Shown: piece by piece, positions 55,857-64,000 of the stretch | Layout: each line of letters begins with the position of its first letter | Numbering within the stretch: the first letter of the stretch is position 1 | The notes under the pieces: generated by a model | What the model was told of the DNA's origin: nothing | Database searches by the model: none | The model's input: the letters and a program-made list of their open reading frames with translations, nothing else | Made by a program: the position numbers and the translations under genes | Assembly (NCBI RefSeq): GCF_003813865.1 | Contig: NZ_RMVG01000010.1 | Coordinates: 111,724 to 175,723 of the forward strand | Origin: Candidatus Pantoea deserta | Lineage (GTDB): Bacteria; Pseudomonadota; Gammaproteobacteria; Enterobacterales; Enterobacteriaceae | DNA length: 64,000 nt | Reading direction: 5' to 3'

Positions 55857-56888
55857 ATGAATCCATTTTTTCAACACTACCAGACGCTGAAAGGCGACCA
55901 TCCGAAAAAGTATGCCCGCGACCTGGCGGCGCTGATGGGGATCAGCGAAGCCGCGCTGTGCGACGCGCGCGTGGGTCAGGATGCGCAGCGTCTGAAAACC
56001 CAGTTTCGCGAACTGCTGCTGGCGCTGGAAGCAGTGGGTGAAACGAAAAATATCACCCGCAATGACTATGCGGTGCACGAGCACCTCGGCTGCTACCAAA
56101 ATGTGTCGCTGGGCGATCACGCAGGGCTGGTGCTAAACCCGCGCGCGCTCGATTTACGCATCTTCATCGGCCAGTGGCGCAGCGCGTTCTTTCTCCGCGA
56201 GCAGAGCGCGCGCGGCGAGCGGCAGAGCATTCAGATCTTCGATCGTCACGGCGATGCGGTGCTGAAAATCTACGCGACTGAAAACAGCGATATGAACGCC
56301 TGGCAAAGGTTAATCTCGCGCTTTATTGATAACGCGCCCGCCGCGCTAAGCGTCGAGGCCGTCCCTGACGCCAGCTTTACCCGCCATGTTGACGCCGCGG
56401 CTATCGACAGCGAGTGGCGCGCCATGACCGACGTGCACCAGTTCTTCGGCCTGCTGAAGCGGCATAACGTTTCACGGCCGCAGGCCTTTCGCGCGGCGGG
56501 CGACGATCTGGCGTGGCGCGTCGATAACGACGCGCTGGCGCGACTGCTGGCGCTGGCGCATCAGGACGGCAATGAAATCATGATTTTCGTCGGCAATCGC
56601 GGCTGTACGCAGATCTTTACCGGCGCGGTGGAAGAGGTGGCACCAGTAGAGAACTGGCTCAACATTTTCAATCCGCGCTTTACGCTGCACCTGATGGCCG
56701 ACCAAATCCATGAGAGCTGGGTAACGCGCAAGCCGGGCAGTGACGGTTTTGTTACCAGCCTGGAGCTGTTTGCCGCCGACGGCACGCAGATCGCCCAGCT
56801 TTACGGCCAGCGCAGCGAAGGCGCGCCAGAGCAGGCGCGCTGGCGCGAACAGGTTATGTCGCTGAGCGCGGCGGGAGAGGCGGCATGA
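55857..56888 (+). CDS. hmuS: Haemin-degrading/utilisation factor HmuS
   Basis: HmuS (HemS/ChuS family) handles haem in the cytoplasm and in some species opens the ring to free iron. The 343-residue length fits. Two structural repeats of the family are visible (about 30-170 and 200-335). The conserved NDYAVHEHLG and FVGNRGCTQIFTG with the following LNIFNPRFTLHL segments are present. It starts 54 bases after the receptor gene and overlaps hmuT by an ATGA. Confidence 0.93.
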   Translation: MNPFFQHYQTLKGDHPKKYARDLAALMGISEAALCDARVGQDAQRLKTQFRELLLALEAVGETKNITRNDYAVHEHLGCYQNVSLGDHAGLVLNPRALDLRIFIGQWRSAFFLREQSARGERQSIQIFDRHGDAVLKIYATENSDMNAWQRLISRFIDNAPAALSVEAVPDASFTRHVDAAAIDSEWRAMTDVHQFFGLLKRHNVSRPQAFRAAGDDLAWRVDNDALARLLALAHQDGNEIMIFVGNRGCTQIFTGAVEEVAPVENWLNIFNPRFTLHLMADQIHESWVTRKPGSDGFVTSLELFAADGTQIAQLYGQRSEGAPEQARWREQVMSLSAAGEAA

Positions 56889-57706
56889 AACGCCTGATCC
56901 CCTGGCTACTGCTGCTGGCGCTACCGTCGCTGGCGGCGGATCGCGTTGTCTCTATTGGCGGCGACGTCACGCAGATCGTCTATGCGCTGGGCGGACAGCA
57001 GGCGCTGGTGGCGCGCGACAGCACCAGCCAGCATCCGGCGCTGGCGAAGAAGCTGCCGGACATCGGCTATATGCGCCAGCTCAATGCCGAAGGAATTCTG
57101 GCGCTGAAGCCGACGCTGGTGCTGAGCAGCGAGCTGGCGAAACCGTCACTGGCGCTGCAACAGGTCGCTCAGGCCGGCGTTAAGGTCGTGGAAGTGACCG
57201 GCGAGAACAGCCTTGAGGCTATTCCACAGAAGATCGCCGCCATCGGCAAGGCGCTGCATCGTGAGGAAGAGGCAAAGGCGCTGACTGAGCAGGTCAGCAA
57301 AACGCTGGCGGCGCTGCCAAAAAGGCCGCTGCCGGTGAGGGTGCTGTTTATCATGACGCACAGCGGCATGAAGTCGCTGGCGGCAGGCAGCGATACCGCT
57401 GCCGACGGCGCAATCCGCAGCGCGGGCCTGGTTAACGCGATGGCGGCTGTGCCGCACTATCAGCCGCTGTCGCAGGAGGGCATCATTGCCGCCGCGCCGG
57501 ATCTGGTGGTGATCGGCGACGACGGGCTAAAAACGCTGGGCGATGAAGAGAAAGTATGGCAATTACCGGGCCTGGCGCTGACGCCCGCCGGTCAGCATAA
57601 AAACCTGCTGGTAATAGATGAGATGGCGCTGCTGGGCTTTGGCCTGGATACGCCTGGTGCCATCGTTAAGCTGCGCAAAGCGGCGGAAGCGGCGCGGCAT
57701 GAGTAA
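56885..57706 (+). CDS. hmuT: Periplasmic haem-binding protein HmuT
   Basis: This 273-residue substrate-binding protein has a signal peptide (MKRLIPWLLLLALPSLA, then ADRVV). The class III binding-protein pattern follows: RVVSIGGDVTQIVYALGG, ARDSTSQHP, KLPDIGYMRQLNAEGILALKP by position 55-75, and the long linking helix. It passes haem from the receptor to HmuUV. ATGA overlap with hmuS and an 8-base overlap with hmuU mark a tight operon. Confidence 0.94.
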   Translation: MKRLIPWLLLLALPSLAADRVVSIGGDVTQIVYALGGQQALVARDSTSQHPALAKKLPDIGYMRQLNAEGILALKPTLVLSSELAKPSLALQQVAQAGVKVVEVTGENSLEAIPQKIAAIGKALHREEEAKALTEQVSKTLAALPKRPLPVRVLFIMTHSGMKSLAAGSDTAADGAIRSAGLVNAMAAVPHYQPLSQEGIIAAAPDLVVIGDDGLKTLGDEEKVWQLPGLALTPAGQHKNLLVIDEMALLGFGLDTPGAIVKLRKAAEAARHE

Positions 57707-58697
57707 TCCCGTCGCCCTGCGCTGGCTGGCGCTGATGCTGATTAGCATGCTGGCGGCGATGGCGCTGGCGGCGAATCTCGGCGCCATGACGCTGTCGCCG
57801 CGCGCGCTGTGGCAGGCGCCGTTTAGCGATATGGTCTGGCGGATTTGGCTCGATATCCGTCTGCCGCGCGTGCTGCTGGCGGTGCTGACCGGCATGGCGC
57901 TGGCGGTTTCCGGCGCGGTGATGCAGGGATTGTTTCGCAACCCGCTTGCCGATCCGGGCCTGCTTGGGATCAGCAGCGGCGCGGGACTGGCGGTAGCGAT
58001 TGCTGTGCTCCTGCCGCTGACGTTGCCGCCGCTGCTGGCGCTCTGGCTGCCAACCCTGGCGGCGTTTCTTGGCAGCCTGGCGGTAATGGCGCTGATCTTT
58101 AGCTTCAGCCGTCTGGCGCAGGGCAATCTGGCGCGGCTGCTGCTGGTGGGCATTGCTATCAATGCGCTGTGCGGCGCGGCGGTGGGCGTGCTTTCCTGGC
58201 TGAGCAACGATCAGCAGTTACGCCAGCTGTCACTGTGGGGCATGGGCAGTCTGAGCCAGGCGCAGTGGCCGATGCTGACAGTGTGCGCCGTTTTTATGCT
58301 GCCGGCGCTACTGCTGACGCAGCTGCGCGCGCGCCATCTCAACCTGCTACAGCTCGGCGAAGAGGATGCCCACTATATGGGTCTCGACGTGCGGCGCACC
58401 CAGCGGCAGCTGCTGGCGCTGAGCGCGCTGCTGGTCGGCGCGGCGGTATCGGTCAGCGGCATTATCGGCTTCGTCGGTTTAGTGGTGCCGCATGTGATGC
58501 GCTTCTGTCTGGGCAGCGATCATCGCTGGATGCTGCCCGGATCGGCGCTGGCGGGCGCGATCCTGCTGCTGCTCGCGGATACGCTGGCGCGCACGGTAGT
58601 GGTGCCTGCAGAGATGCCGGTCGGACTGTTGACCAGCCTGCTGGGCGGCCCCTGGTTTCTCTGGCTGATCCTGCGTCAGCAGCGAGGAGTGGAGTAA
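57699..58697 (+). CDS. hmuU: Haem ABC transporter permease HmuU
   Basis: This 332-residue inner-membrane permease of the FecCD family has about ten helices. RLPRVLLAVLTGMALAVSG, NPLADPGLLGISSGAGL and FVGLVVPHVMRF are the family marks. The ATG at 57699 overlaps the hmuT stop; the frame is open upstream to 57618 but that part is inside hmuT. The TAATG junction overlaps hmuV by one base. Confidence 0.95.
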   Translation: MSNPVALRWLALMLISMLAAMALAANLGAMTLSPRALWQAPFSDMVWRIWLDIRLPRVLLAVLTGMALAVSGAVMQGLFRNPLADPGLLGISSGAGLAVAIAVLLPLTLPPLLALWLPTLAAFLGSLAVMALIFSFSRLAQGNLARLLLVGIAINALCGAAVGVLSWLSNDQQLRQLSLWGMGSLSQAQWPMLTVCAVFMLPALLLTQLRARHLNLLQLGEEDAHYMGLDVRRTQRQLLALSALLVGAAVSVSGIIGFVGLVVPHVMRFCLGSDHRWMLPGSALAGAILLLLADTLARTVVVPAEMPVGLLTSLLGGPWFLWLILRQQRGVE

Positions 58698-59473
58698 TGG
58701 AGCAGTTAGAGGCGCATAGCCTGCGCTATTCTCAGGGCGGTCGCCTGCTAATCGACACGCTGGATCTGACGTTAAAGCCGGGCGAGATGGTGGCGCTGAT
58801 TGGTCCTAACGGCGCAGGCAAATCAACGCTGCTGCGTCTGCTGACCGGCTTTCTGACGCCGGACCATGGCGAATGCAGGCTGGGCAATCGCCCGTTAGAC
58901 GAATGGCCGCGCGAGCGGCTGGCACAGCGGCGCGCGGTGATGCGTCAGCAAAATCCCGTTACCTTCTCCTTGCCAGTGGAAGCGGTGGTGGCGATGGGCC
59001 GCGCGCCCTGGCCCAGCGCTGACGCAAACGGCATCGTCCAACAGACGATGGCGCTAGCCGGCTGTGACGAGCTGGCCGGGCGCGACTATCGCCAGCTCTC
59101 CGGCGGTGAGCAGCAGCGTGTACAGCTGGCGCGCGTGCTGGCTCAGCTATGGCAGAACGGGGCGCCGCGCGGCTGGCTTTTTCTTGATGAGCCAACGTCG
59201 GCGCTCGATCTTTTCTGGCAGCAGCAGACGCTGCGCCTGCTGCATCGCCTGTCGCGGCAGCATGATTTCAGCGTCTGCGCCGTACTGCACGATCTGAATC
59301 TGGCTGCGCTCTGGGCGGATCGCATTCTGCTGCTGCATCAGGGCAGGCTGGTGGCGCAGGGATCGCCGCAGGAGGTGATGACCGAGGCGACGCTGACGCG
59401 CTGGTATCAGGCAGATCTGCGTGTTGCTTCGCGCCACGAGAGCGACAGACCGGTTATACAGCTGCGCGCCTGA
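58697..59473 (+). CDS. hmuV: Haem ABC transporter ATPase HmuV
   Basis: This 258-residue ATPase powers haem import with HmuU. Walker A GPNGAGKST (about 36-44), Q-loop MRQQ, signature LSGGEQQRV (about 135), Walker B GWLFLDEPTSALD (about 158-170) and the switch His in VLHDLN are all present. The true start is the ATG at 58697, coupled to the hmuU stop; the long open frame upstream is out-of-frame hmuU sequence. It is last in the hmu operon. Confidence 0.95.
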   Translation: MEQLEAHSLRYSQGGRLLIDTLDLTLKPGEMVALIGPNGAGKSTLLRLLTGFLTPDHGECRLGNRPLDEWPRERLAQRRAVMRQQNPVTFSLPVEAVVAMGRAPWPSADANGIVQQTMALAGCDELAGRDYRQLSGGEQQRVQLARVLAQLWQNGAPRGWLFLDEPTSALDLFWQQQTLRLLHRLSRQHDFSVCAVLHDLNLAALWADRILLLHQGRLVAQGSPQEVMTEATLTRWYQADLRVASRHESDRPVIQLRA

Positions 59474-59568
59474 TGCCGTTTGGGTTACTTTTCATAGAGT
59501 TAGCCTTAGCGGCGCGCCGATTTTCAGCCATACTTTGTATCCTGAATCAATCAACAGGGAAGCAAAAT

Positions 59569-60078
59569 ATGAACGATGCGTTAAATCAGGCCGCTGAACA
59601 GCTTGGCGAGCGTCTTCTCTCTTGCGACTGGCGCTTAGCCACCGCCGAATCCTGCACCGCAGGTTTGATCAGCATGACGCTGGCGGCAGTGGAAAACAGC
59701 GGCAACTTCTATACCAGCGGCTTCGTCACCTATAGCGACAATGCGAAAACCCAGCTGCTGGGCGTGCGGTCAGAGACGCTGGAACAGCATACCGCCGTGA
59801 GCGAGCAGACCGCGCGTGAAATGGCAGTGGGCGCGCGTGAACGCTCCGGCGAGCCGGTCAGCCTGGCGATTACCGGCTATGCCGGGCCAGACGGCGGCGA
59901 AGATGGCACGCCGGCAGGCACTATCTGGTTTGGCTGGACGCTGCCGGACGGCAGCGTTATTGCGGAGATGCGCCGTTTTGAGGGCGAACCCAAATCGGTG
60001 ATGGAGCAGGGCGCGCAGTTTGCGCTGGAGCGCCTCGGCGTACTGCTGCGCGACGCGGCCCTGCATCAAAACACTTAA
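59569..60078 (+). CDS. CinA C-terminal family amidase (PncC/YdeJ-like)
   Basis: This 169-residue protein consists only of the CinA C-terminal domain, whose members deamidate nicotinamide mononucleotide. LATAESCTAGLIS near residue 24 has the catalytic serine, TSGFVTYSDNAK and ITGYAGPDGGEDGTPAGT follow. The ATG at 59569 has CAGGGAAG upstream and gives a length near PncC and YdeJ of E. coli (about 165-172). The degradation of the first gly-gly motif suggests YdeJ over PncC. It ends overlapping the convergent acuI gene by 4 bases. Confidence 0.88.
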   Translation: MNDALNQAAEQLGERLLSCDWRLATAESCTAGLISMTLAAVENSGNFYTSGFVTYSDNAKTQLLGVRSETLEQHTAVSEQTAREMAVGARERSGEPVSLAITGYAGPDGGEDGTPAGTIWFGWTLPDGSVIAEMRRFEGEPKSVMEQGAQFALERLGVLLRDAALHQNT

Positions 60079-61058
60079 CGGCAGTCAACGATCAGGCGGC
60101 CGCGCACCTTGCCGTCCAGCAGATCCTGCGCGCCCTGTTTCGCTTCGCTAAGCGGGATCAGCGTGGTGAGTTTGGTCAGGGTATCGCCGTTGAGCAGTTC
60201 GCCAAGACGCTGCCATGCCTGCTGGCGCAGCGGTTTCGGACACATCACGCTGTCGACGCCCGCCAGCGTCACGCCGCGCAGAATAAAGGGCGCCACGCTG
60301 GCGGGCAGATCCAGACCCTGAGCCATGCCGCAGGCGGCAACCACGCCGTCACGCTGGGTCGCCGCCAGCACGTTGCTCAACGTATGGCTGCCGACGCTGT
60401 CGATCGCCGCTGCCCAGCGCTCTTTAGCCAGCGGTTTGCCGGGCTGGGACAGCTCGCTGCGATCGATCACTGAACGCGCGCCCAGCGTGTCGATCAGATA
60501 GCCTTCGTCGCTGGCGCGTCCGCTGGCGGCGATGACCTCAAAGCCCAGGCGCGCCAGTAAGCTGACGCTGAAGCTGCCTACGCCGCCGCTGGCCCCGGTC
60601 ACCAGTACCGGCCCACGCTCCGGCGTTATGCCCTGTTTTTCCAGCGCCATAACGCACAGCATCGCGGTGAATCCCGCCGTGCCGATCGCCATGGTTTGCA
60701 GCGGGCTGAGCGTGGCGGGCACCTCAACCAGCCAGTCGCCGGAGACGCTTGCCTTCTGCGCCAGGCCACCCCACTGTTTTTCGCCGACGCCCCAGCCGGT
60801 CAGCAGCGCCACGTCATCCAGCTGCCATTCAGGATGACGGCTGGCGGTGACGCGGCCTACAAAATCGATGCCCGGCACCATCGGGAACTGGCGCACAATC
60901 GGGCCTTTATTGCAGATGGCGAGCGCGTCTTTGTAGTTCAGCGTGGAGTAAGTGACGTCAAGGGTGACGTCGTGATCGGGCAGCTGGGATTCGTTCAGGT
61001 TTTTCAGCGTGGTGCGGTAGCCTTGCTCATCATTTTCAATGACTAATGCGGTAAACAT
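60075..61058 (-). CDS. acuI: Acrylyl-CoA reductase AcuI (YhdH)
   Basis: AcuI is an NADPH-dependent medium-chain reductase that converts toxic acryloyl-CoA to propionyl-CoA. The 327-residue protein matches E. coli AcuI (324). It has STLNYKDALAI near residue 38, PGIDFVGRV near 62, the nucleotide loop VTGASGGVGSFSVSLL near 150, and no structural zinc cysteines. It is convergent with the CinA-C gene. The 562-base region upstream carries its promoter and the speC leader. Confidence 0.95.
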   Translation of the reverse strand: MFTALVIENDEQGYRTTLKNLNESQLPDHDVTLDVTYSTLNYKDALAICNKGPIVRQFPMVPGIDFVGRVTASRHPEWQLDDVALLTGWGVGEKQWGGLAQKASVSGDWLVEVPATLSPLQTMAIGTAGFTAMLCVMALEKQGITPERGPVLVTGASGGVGSFSVSLLARLGFEVIAASGRASDEGYLIDTLGARSVIDRSELSQPGKPLAKERWAAAIDSVGSHTLSNVLAATQRDGVVAACGMAQGLDLPASVAPFILRGVTLAGVDSVMCPKPLRQQAWQRLGELLNGDTLTKLTTLIPLSEAKQGAQDLLDGKVRGRLIVDCR

Positions 61059-61333
61059 GCAGCCTCCGGCAGACAGGAAAATATGCGGGTCAGTCTACTC
61101 TTCTGTGGCGAGAAGGGGTAGCAGGCGGAAAAACCGTAAAACGGCAAGTGCATAATTTCGCATAACTTACCGATAAATAAGCGTTTTTTAACTGCGTATT
61201 TTTAATATATCATTATTTATCAGTCGCTTGCATTTTTAATTTTTGATGATTTATTTACTGCTGCGCCGGTTGTTCCCTCGGCAAAAAGATGACATCATTG
61301 CGCCTGTTTTCCCTTTTCTCTGAGGACGCCGCG

Positions 61334-61441
61334 ATGGCCGGAACAATGCAAACCCGCACTTGCCTCCGCTTGCGCTGTCCCCTGTGCAAAGCGATCTCCT
61401 CACCTCTCTTTGCTAAGCCTTTCTCTCTCGCCATGCGGTGA
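61334..61441 (+). CDS. Candidate leader peptide upstream of speC, 35 residues
   Basis: An ATG with GAGGA 7 bases upstream opens a 35-codon frame starting MAGTMQTRTCLRLRCPLCKA. It is rich in Arg and Cys and lies about 180 bases before speC. A second frame of 25 codons (61468-61545, MRKDRRDLALLMSIGSGFLF) follows. Ornithine decarboxylase speF of enterobacteria is controlled by an arginine-rich leader peptide (speFL), so a leader role is possible, but I see no direct similarity to SpeFL. Confidence 0.35.
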   Translation: MAGTMQTRTCLRLRCPLCKAISSPLFAKPFSLAMR

Positions 61442-61467
61442 GGCCAGCTAAACGTTCGCTGTTGGGC

Positions 61468-61545
61468 ATGCGTAAAGACAGACGCGATCTGGCTTTACTG
61501 ATGTCTATCGGGAGCGGTTTCCTTTTCTGTTCCGCTGCTGTCTGA
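61468..61545 (+). CDS. Candidate second leader ORF upstream of speC, 25 residues
   Basis: This frame has a basic start (MRKDRRD) and a hydrophobic remainder ending FCSAAV, like a tiny membrane peptide or stalling leader. Only a weak GGG precedes the ATG. It ends 75 bases before speC. Kept as a candidate because the pair of small frames fills an otherwise unexplained 560-base leader region. Confidence 0.3.
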   Translation: MRKDRRDLALLMSIGSGFLFCSAAV

Positions 61546-61620
61546 CGTTATTCGCCGGGGAATTTCCCTATTGCCGTGCCTCTGGCACCCACTCATCCTT
61601 CACCGTTGGGGATTTGTGTT

Positions 61621-63789
61621 ATGACACCACTGAAAATTGCCGCCAGCGCTGCTGTGGCTCCAGGCCTTACTCTGAACACCGGGCGTGACGTAGTGACGCT
61701 GGATAATACCGACTTTACTGACGTGGCGGCGGTGGTGTTATCACTGTCCGATACGCGCAGCGGCGTGCTGGCGCTGTTGCGCCATACCGGCTTTAATCTG
61801 CCGGTATTTGTCGCCAATGCCTTTGAAGAGGAGGTCATGCATCTGCCTGGGGTGACCGGCGAGCTGAACGGTTCGGCGGAAGAGTGGGCGGCGCTGGAAG
61901 CGGCCGCCGCAGAGTATGAAGCGAACCTGCTGCCGCCGTTTTTCGATACCCTGACGCGCTACGTCGATATGCAGAACAGCACGTTCGCCTGCCCTGGACA
62001 CCAGGGAGGCGCGTTTTTCAACAAGCATCCGGCAGGGCGTCAGTTTTTTGAATTTTATGGCGAAAACGTTTTTCGTTCCGATATGTGCAACGCCGACGTA
62101 AAGCTGGGCGATCTGCTGATCCATGAAGGTTCGGCTAAAGATGCGCAGAAGTTTGCGGCCAAAGTTTTTAACGCAGACAAAACCTACTTTGTACTTAACG
62201 GCACCTCCAGCGCCAATAAGGTGGTGACCAACGCGCTGCTGACGCGCGGCGATCTGGTGCTGTTCGACCGCAATAATCATAAGTCGAACCATCATGGCGC
62301 GCTGATTCAGGCCGGCGCGACGCCGGTTTATCTGGAAGCTGCGCGTAACCCCTTTGGCTTTATCGGCGGCATTGACGCTCACTGCTTTGACGAGGCCTGG
62401 CTGCGCGAGCAGATCAAACAGGTAGCGCCGCAGCGCGCTGAGGAAGCCAGGCCGTTCCGCCTGGCGATTATCCAGCTTGGCACCTATGACGGAACGGTTT
62501 ATAACGCGCGACAGGTGGTGGACCGCATCGGCCACCTGTGCGACTACATCCTGTTTGACTCCGCATGGCTTGGCTATGAGCAGTTTATTCCGGTGATGGA
62601 GGGCACTTCTCCGCTGACCCTGACCCTGACCGATCAGGATCCGGGGATTTTCGTCACCCAGTCGGTGCATAAGCAGCTGGCGGGCTTTTCACAAACCTCG
62701 CAGATCCATAAAAAAGATAACCATATTCGTGGTCAGAAGCGCTTTTGCCCGCACAAGCGGCTGAATAACGCCTTTATGCTGCACGCCTCGACCAGCCCGT
62801 TCTATCCGCTGTTTGCGGCGCTGGATGTCAACGCCAAAATGCATCAGGGGGAAGCGGGGCGCCGGTTGTGGCAGTCGTGCGTCACGCTCGGCATTGAGGC
62901 GCGTAAGGCGATTCTTGACCGCTGCGAGATGATCCTGCCATTTGTGCCGGAGCAGGTAAACGGGCGGCGCTGGCAGGATGCGCCGACGGAAGCCATCGCC
63001 AGCGACAGCCGCTATTTTAGCTTCGAGCCAGCGGCGAAATGGCACGGCTTTGCCGGTTATGCGCAGGATCAGTATCTGGTCGATCCCTGCAAGCTGCTGC
63101 TGACTACGCCGGGCATCGACGCGGCGAGCGGCGAATACGCCGACTTCGGCATTCCTGCCACCATTCTGGCCAACTATTTGCGCGAAAACGGCATTGTGCC
63201 GGAGAAGTGCGATCTCAACTCGATTCTGTTTCTGCTGACGCCTGCGGAAAGCCCGGAGAAGATGGCCCATCTGGTGGCGATGCTGGCGCAGTTCGAACAG
63301 CATGTCAGAGAGGATGCGCCGCTGGCGGAAGTGTTGCCGACCATCTATCGCAAAAATCAGGCGCGCTATAAAGGCTATACCCTGCGTCAGCTGTGTCAGG
63401 AGATGCACGATCTTTATGTCAGTTTCGACGTGAAGGATTTGCAGAAAGCCATGTTCCGCCAGCAGAGTTTTCCGGCGGTGAAGGTAAATCCGCAGGATGC
63501 GCATCAGGCTTATATTCGCGGCGAGGTTGAGCTGGTGCCGATTGCTAAAGCCGAAGGACGCATTGCCGCCGAAGGGGCGCTGCCCTATCCTCCTGGCGTG
63601 CTCTGCGTGGTGCCGGGCGAAGTGTGGGGCGGGGCGGTGCAGCGCTACTTCCTGGCGCTGGAAGAGGGCGTGAATCAGCTGCCGGGCTTCTCACCGGAGT
63701 TGCAGGGCGTCTATACCGAGGATGACGGGAAGGGGCGTAAACAGCTGGTGGCGAATATGATGGTGGAGGGCCGCCTGGCCGGGCGGTAG
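61621..63789 (+). CDS. speC: Ornithine decarboxylase (constitutive type)
   Basis: SpeC makes putrescine from ornithine with PLP in the cytoplasm. The 722-residue protein is very close to E. coli SpeC (711). The wing domain is at the N-terminus, STFACPGHQGGAFFNKHPAG starts near residue 120, and the PLP lysine is in TQSVHKQLAGFSQTSQIHKK near residue 350. The PPGVLCVVPGEVWGGA segment is near the C-terminus. The ATG at 61621 starts at the conserved region; the frame is open to 61576 without a ribosome binding site. The C-terminus (KQLVANMMVEGRLAGR) is longer and different from that of E. coli. Confidence 0.95.
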   Translation: MTPLKIAASAAVAPGLTLNTGRDVVTLDNTDFTDVAAVVLSLSDTRSGVLALLRHTGFNLPVFVANAFEEEVMHLPGVTGELNGSAEEWAALEAAAAEYEANLLPPFFDTLTRYVDMQNSTFACPGHQGGAFFNKHPAGRQFFEFYGENVFRSDMCNADVKLGDLLIHEGSAKDAQKFAAKVFNADKTYFVLNGTSSANKVVTNALLTRGDLVLFDRNNHKSNHHGALIQAGATPVYLEAARNPFGFIGGIDAHCFDEAWLREQIKQVAPQRAEEARPFRLAIIQLGTYDGTVYNARQVVDRIGHLCDYILFDSAWLGYEQFIPVMEGTSPLTLTLTDQDPGIFVTQSVHKQLAGFSQTSQIHKKDNHIRGQKRFCPHKRLNNAFMLHASTSPFYPLFAALDVNAKMHQGEAGRRLWQSCVTLGIEARKAILDRCEMILPFVPEQVNGRRWQDAPTEAIASDSRYFSFEPAAKWHGFAGYAQDQYLVDPCKLLLTTPGIDAASGEYADFGIPATILANYLRENGIVPEKCDLNSILFLLTPAESPEKMAHLVAMLAQFEQHVREDAPLAEVLPTIYRKNQARYKGYTLRQLCQEMHDLYVSFDVKDLQKAMFRQQSFPAVKVNPQDAHQAYIRGEVELVPIAKAEGRIAAEGALPYPPGVLCVVPGEVWGGAVQRYFLALEEGVNQLPGFSPELQGVYTEDDGKGRKQLVANMMVEGRLAGR

Positions 63790-63794
63790 GGGCT

Positions 63795-63904
63795 GTTGCG
63801 CAGGCGGCGCCGAGCAGGTTTCGTTGTTTGCCTGCTGCGCAGGCGGCGCTGAGCGAGTTTCGTTGATTGCCTGCTGCGCAGGCGGCTCTGGCGCAGGTTT
63901 CGTT
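63795..63904 (+). repeat. 39-bp tandem repeat just after speC
   Basis: A unit starting GCTGCGCAGGCGGCGCTGAG and ending TTTCGTTGATTGCCT occurs at 63795-63833, 63834-63872 and in part at 63873-63904. The copies are about 85-90 percent identical by eye. Because 39 is a multiple of three the minus strand stays open and repeats a 13-residue pattern, but no real gene is indicated there. Confidence 0.8.
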
Positions 63905-63950
63905 CGCCGGACAGCGTAGCAGTTTCATTTCGCCCGCTGCGGGCGACCGA

Positions 63951-63976
63951 GCAGGGCCGGTAAGCGCCGGCCCTGC
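63951..63976. repeat. GC-rich inverted repeat near window end
   Basis: GCAGGGCCGG and its complement form a perfect 10-base stem around TAAGCG, without a T-tract. It could end the speC message or belong to a REP-like element running past the window. Confidence 0.45.
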
Positions 63977-64000
63977 ACCCGCGCTCCGGGCCAGCCCATC

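Noticed and set aside
58169..58696. Long N-terminal extension of hmuV
   Set aside because: It is hmuU read in another frame; the ATG at 58697 is coupled to the hmuU stop and gives the normal HmuV length.

Overview
The window reads as a chromosomal segment of an enterobacterium, most likely from the Erwiniaceae (Pantoea, Mixta or Erwinia group). It is GC-rich, and the order osmY-ytjA-yjjU-yjjV-deoCABD is the E. coli arrangement with yjjW and yjjI missing. The other housekeeping genes (prfC, ftnA, treF, speC, acuI, qorB, cyanide-insensitive bd oxidase, hmu haem cluster) are close to enterobacterial versions. The species call is inference from remembered protein similarity.

Layout. 0.4-8.3 kb: a GGDEF-EAL protein with three near-identical PAS units, then a LacI regulator divergent from a sugar transporter and a GH31 alpha-glycosidase. 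8.4-13.5 kb: ferritin ftnA, a yjiH-yjiG-M20 peptidase operon, and prfC. 13.7-21.2 kb: osmY, ytjA, yjjU, yjjV and the deo operon, which has a readable CRP/DeoR control region. 21.3-24.6 kb: a PBP2-type transpeptidase away from any rod locus, and a soluble PAS-PAS-chemoreceptor protein.

24.7-28.1 kb is the accessory region. A tRNA-Phe gene with a strong stringent-type promoter is followed by about 168-bp tandem repeats, each carrying the last 17 nt of the tRNA and its terminator. This recalls the tyrT/rtT repeats of E. coli. Next come a decayed IS4-family transposase and an AT-rich three-gene cassette: a Zn-metallopeptidase of the vgr-related/Rhs-associated kind, a lipoprotein and an orphan Hcp. 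I read the cassette as a type VI secretion effector, its immunity protein and its carrier. The far border holds a decayed copy of part of the neighbouring MFS gene and an orphan 57-aa ORF.

28.1-38.0 kb: a TetR-MFS pair with an operator palindrome, an MBL-fold hydrolase, a diguanylate cyclase, an amidohydrolase with an ABM-domain membrane protein next to a divergent LysR regulator, an MFS-ABM fusion and a chloroperoxidase-like hydrolase. 38.0-39.6 kb is mostly non-coding, with a degenerate repeat and a KGG stress protein. 39.6-46.2 kb: an orphan sulfonate-binding protein, cytoplasmic trehalase (probably starting at AUU), an old yellow enzyme, qorB with its HxlR regulator, and a dienelactone hydrolase. 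46.9-50.8 kb: cioAB with a DUF2474 subunit and an AraC/Rob-type regulator. 51-59.5 kb is an iron block: yqjH, the nfeR-like regulator, a SelT/W/H-like protein, a TonB receptor and hmuSTUV, with two recognisable Fur boxes. 59.6-64 kb: a CinA-C amidase, acuI and speC, the latter with a leader that contains two small ORFs and a 39-bp tandem repeat behind it.

Coordinates of short motifs were counted by hand and may be off by a base or two.
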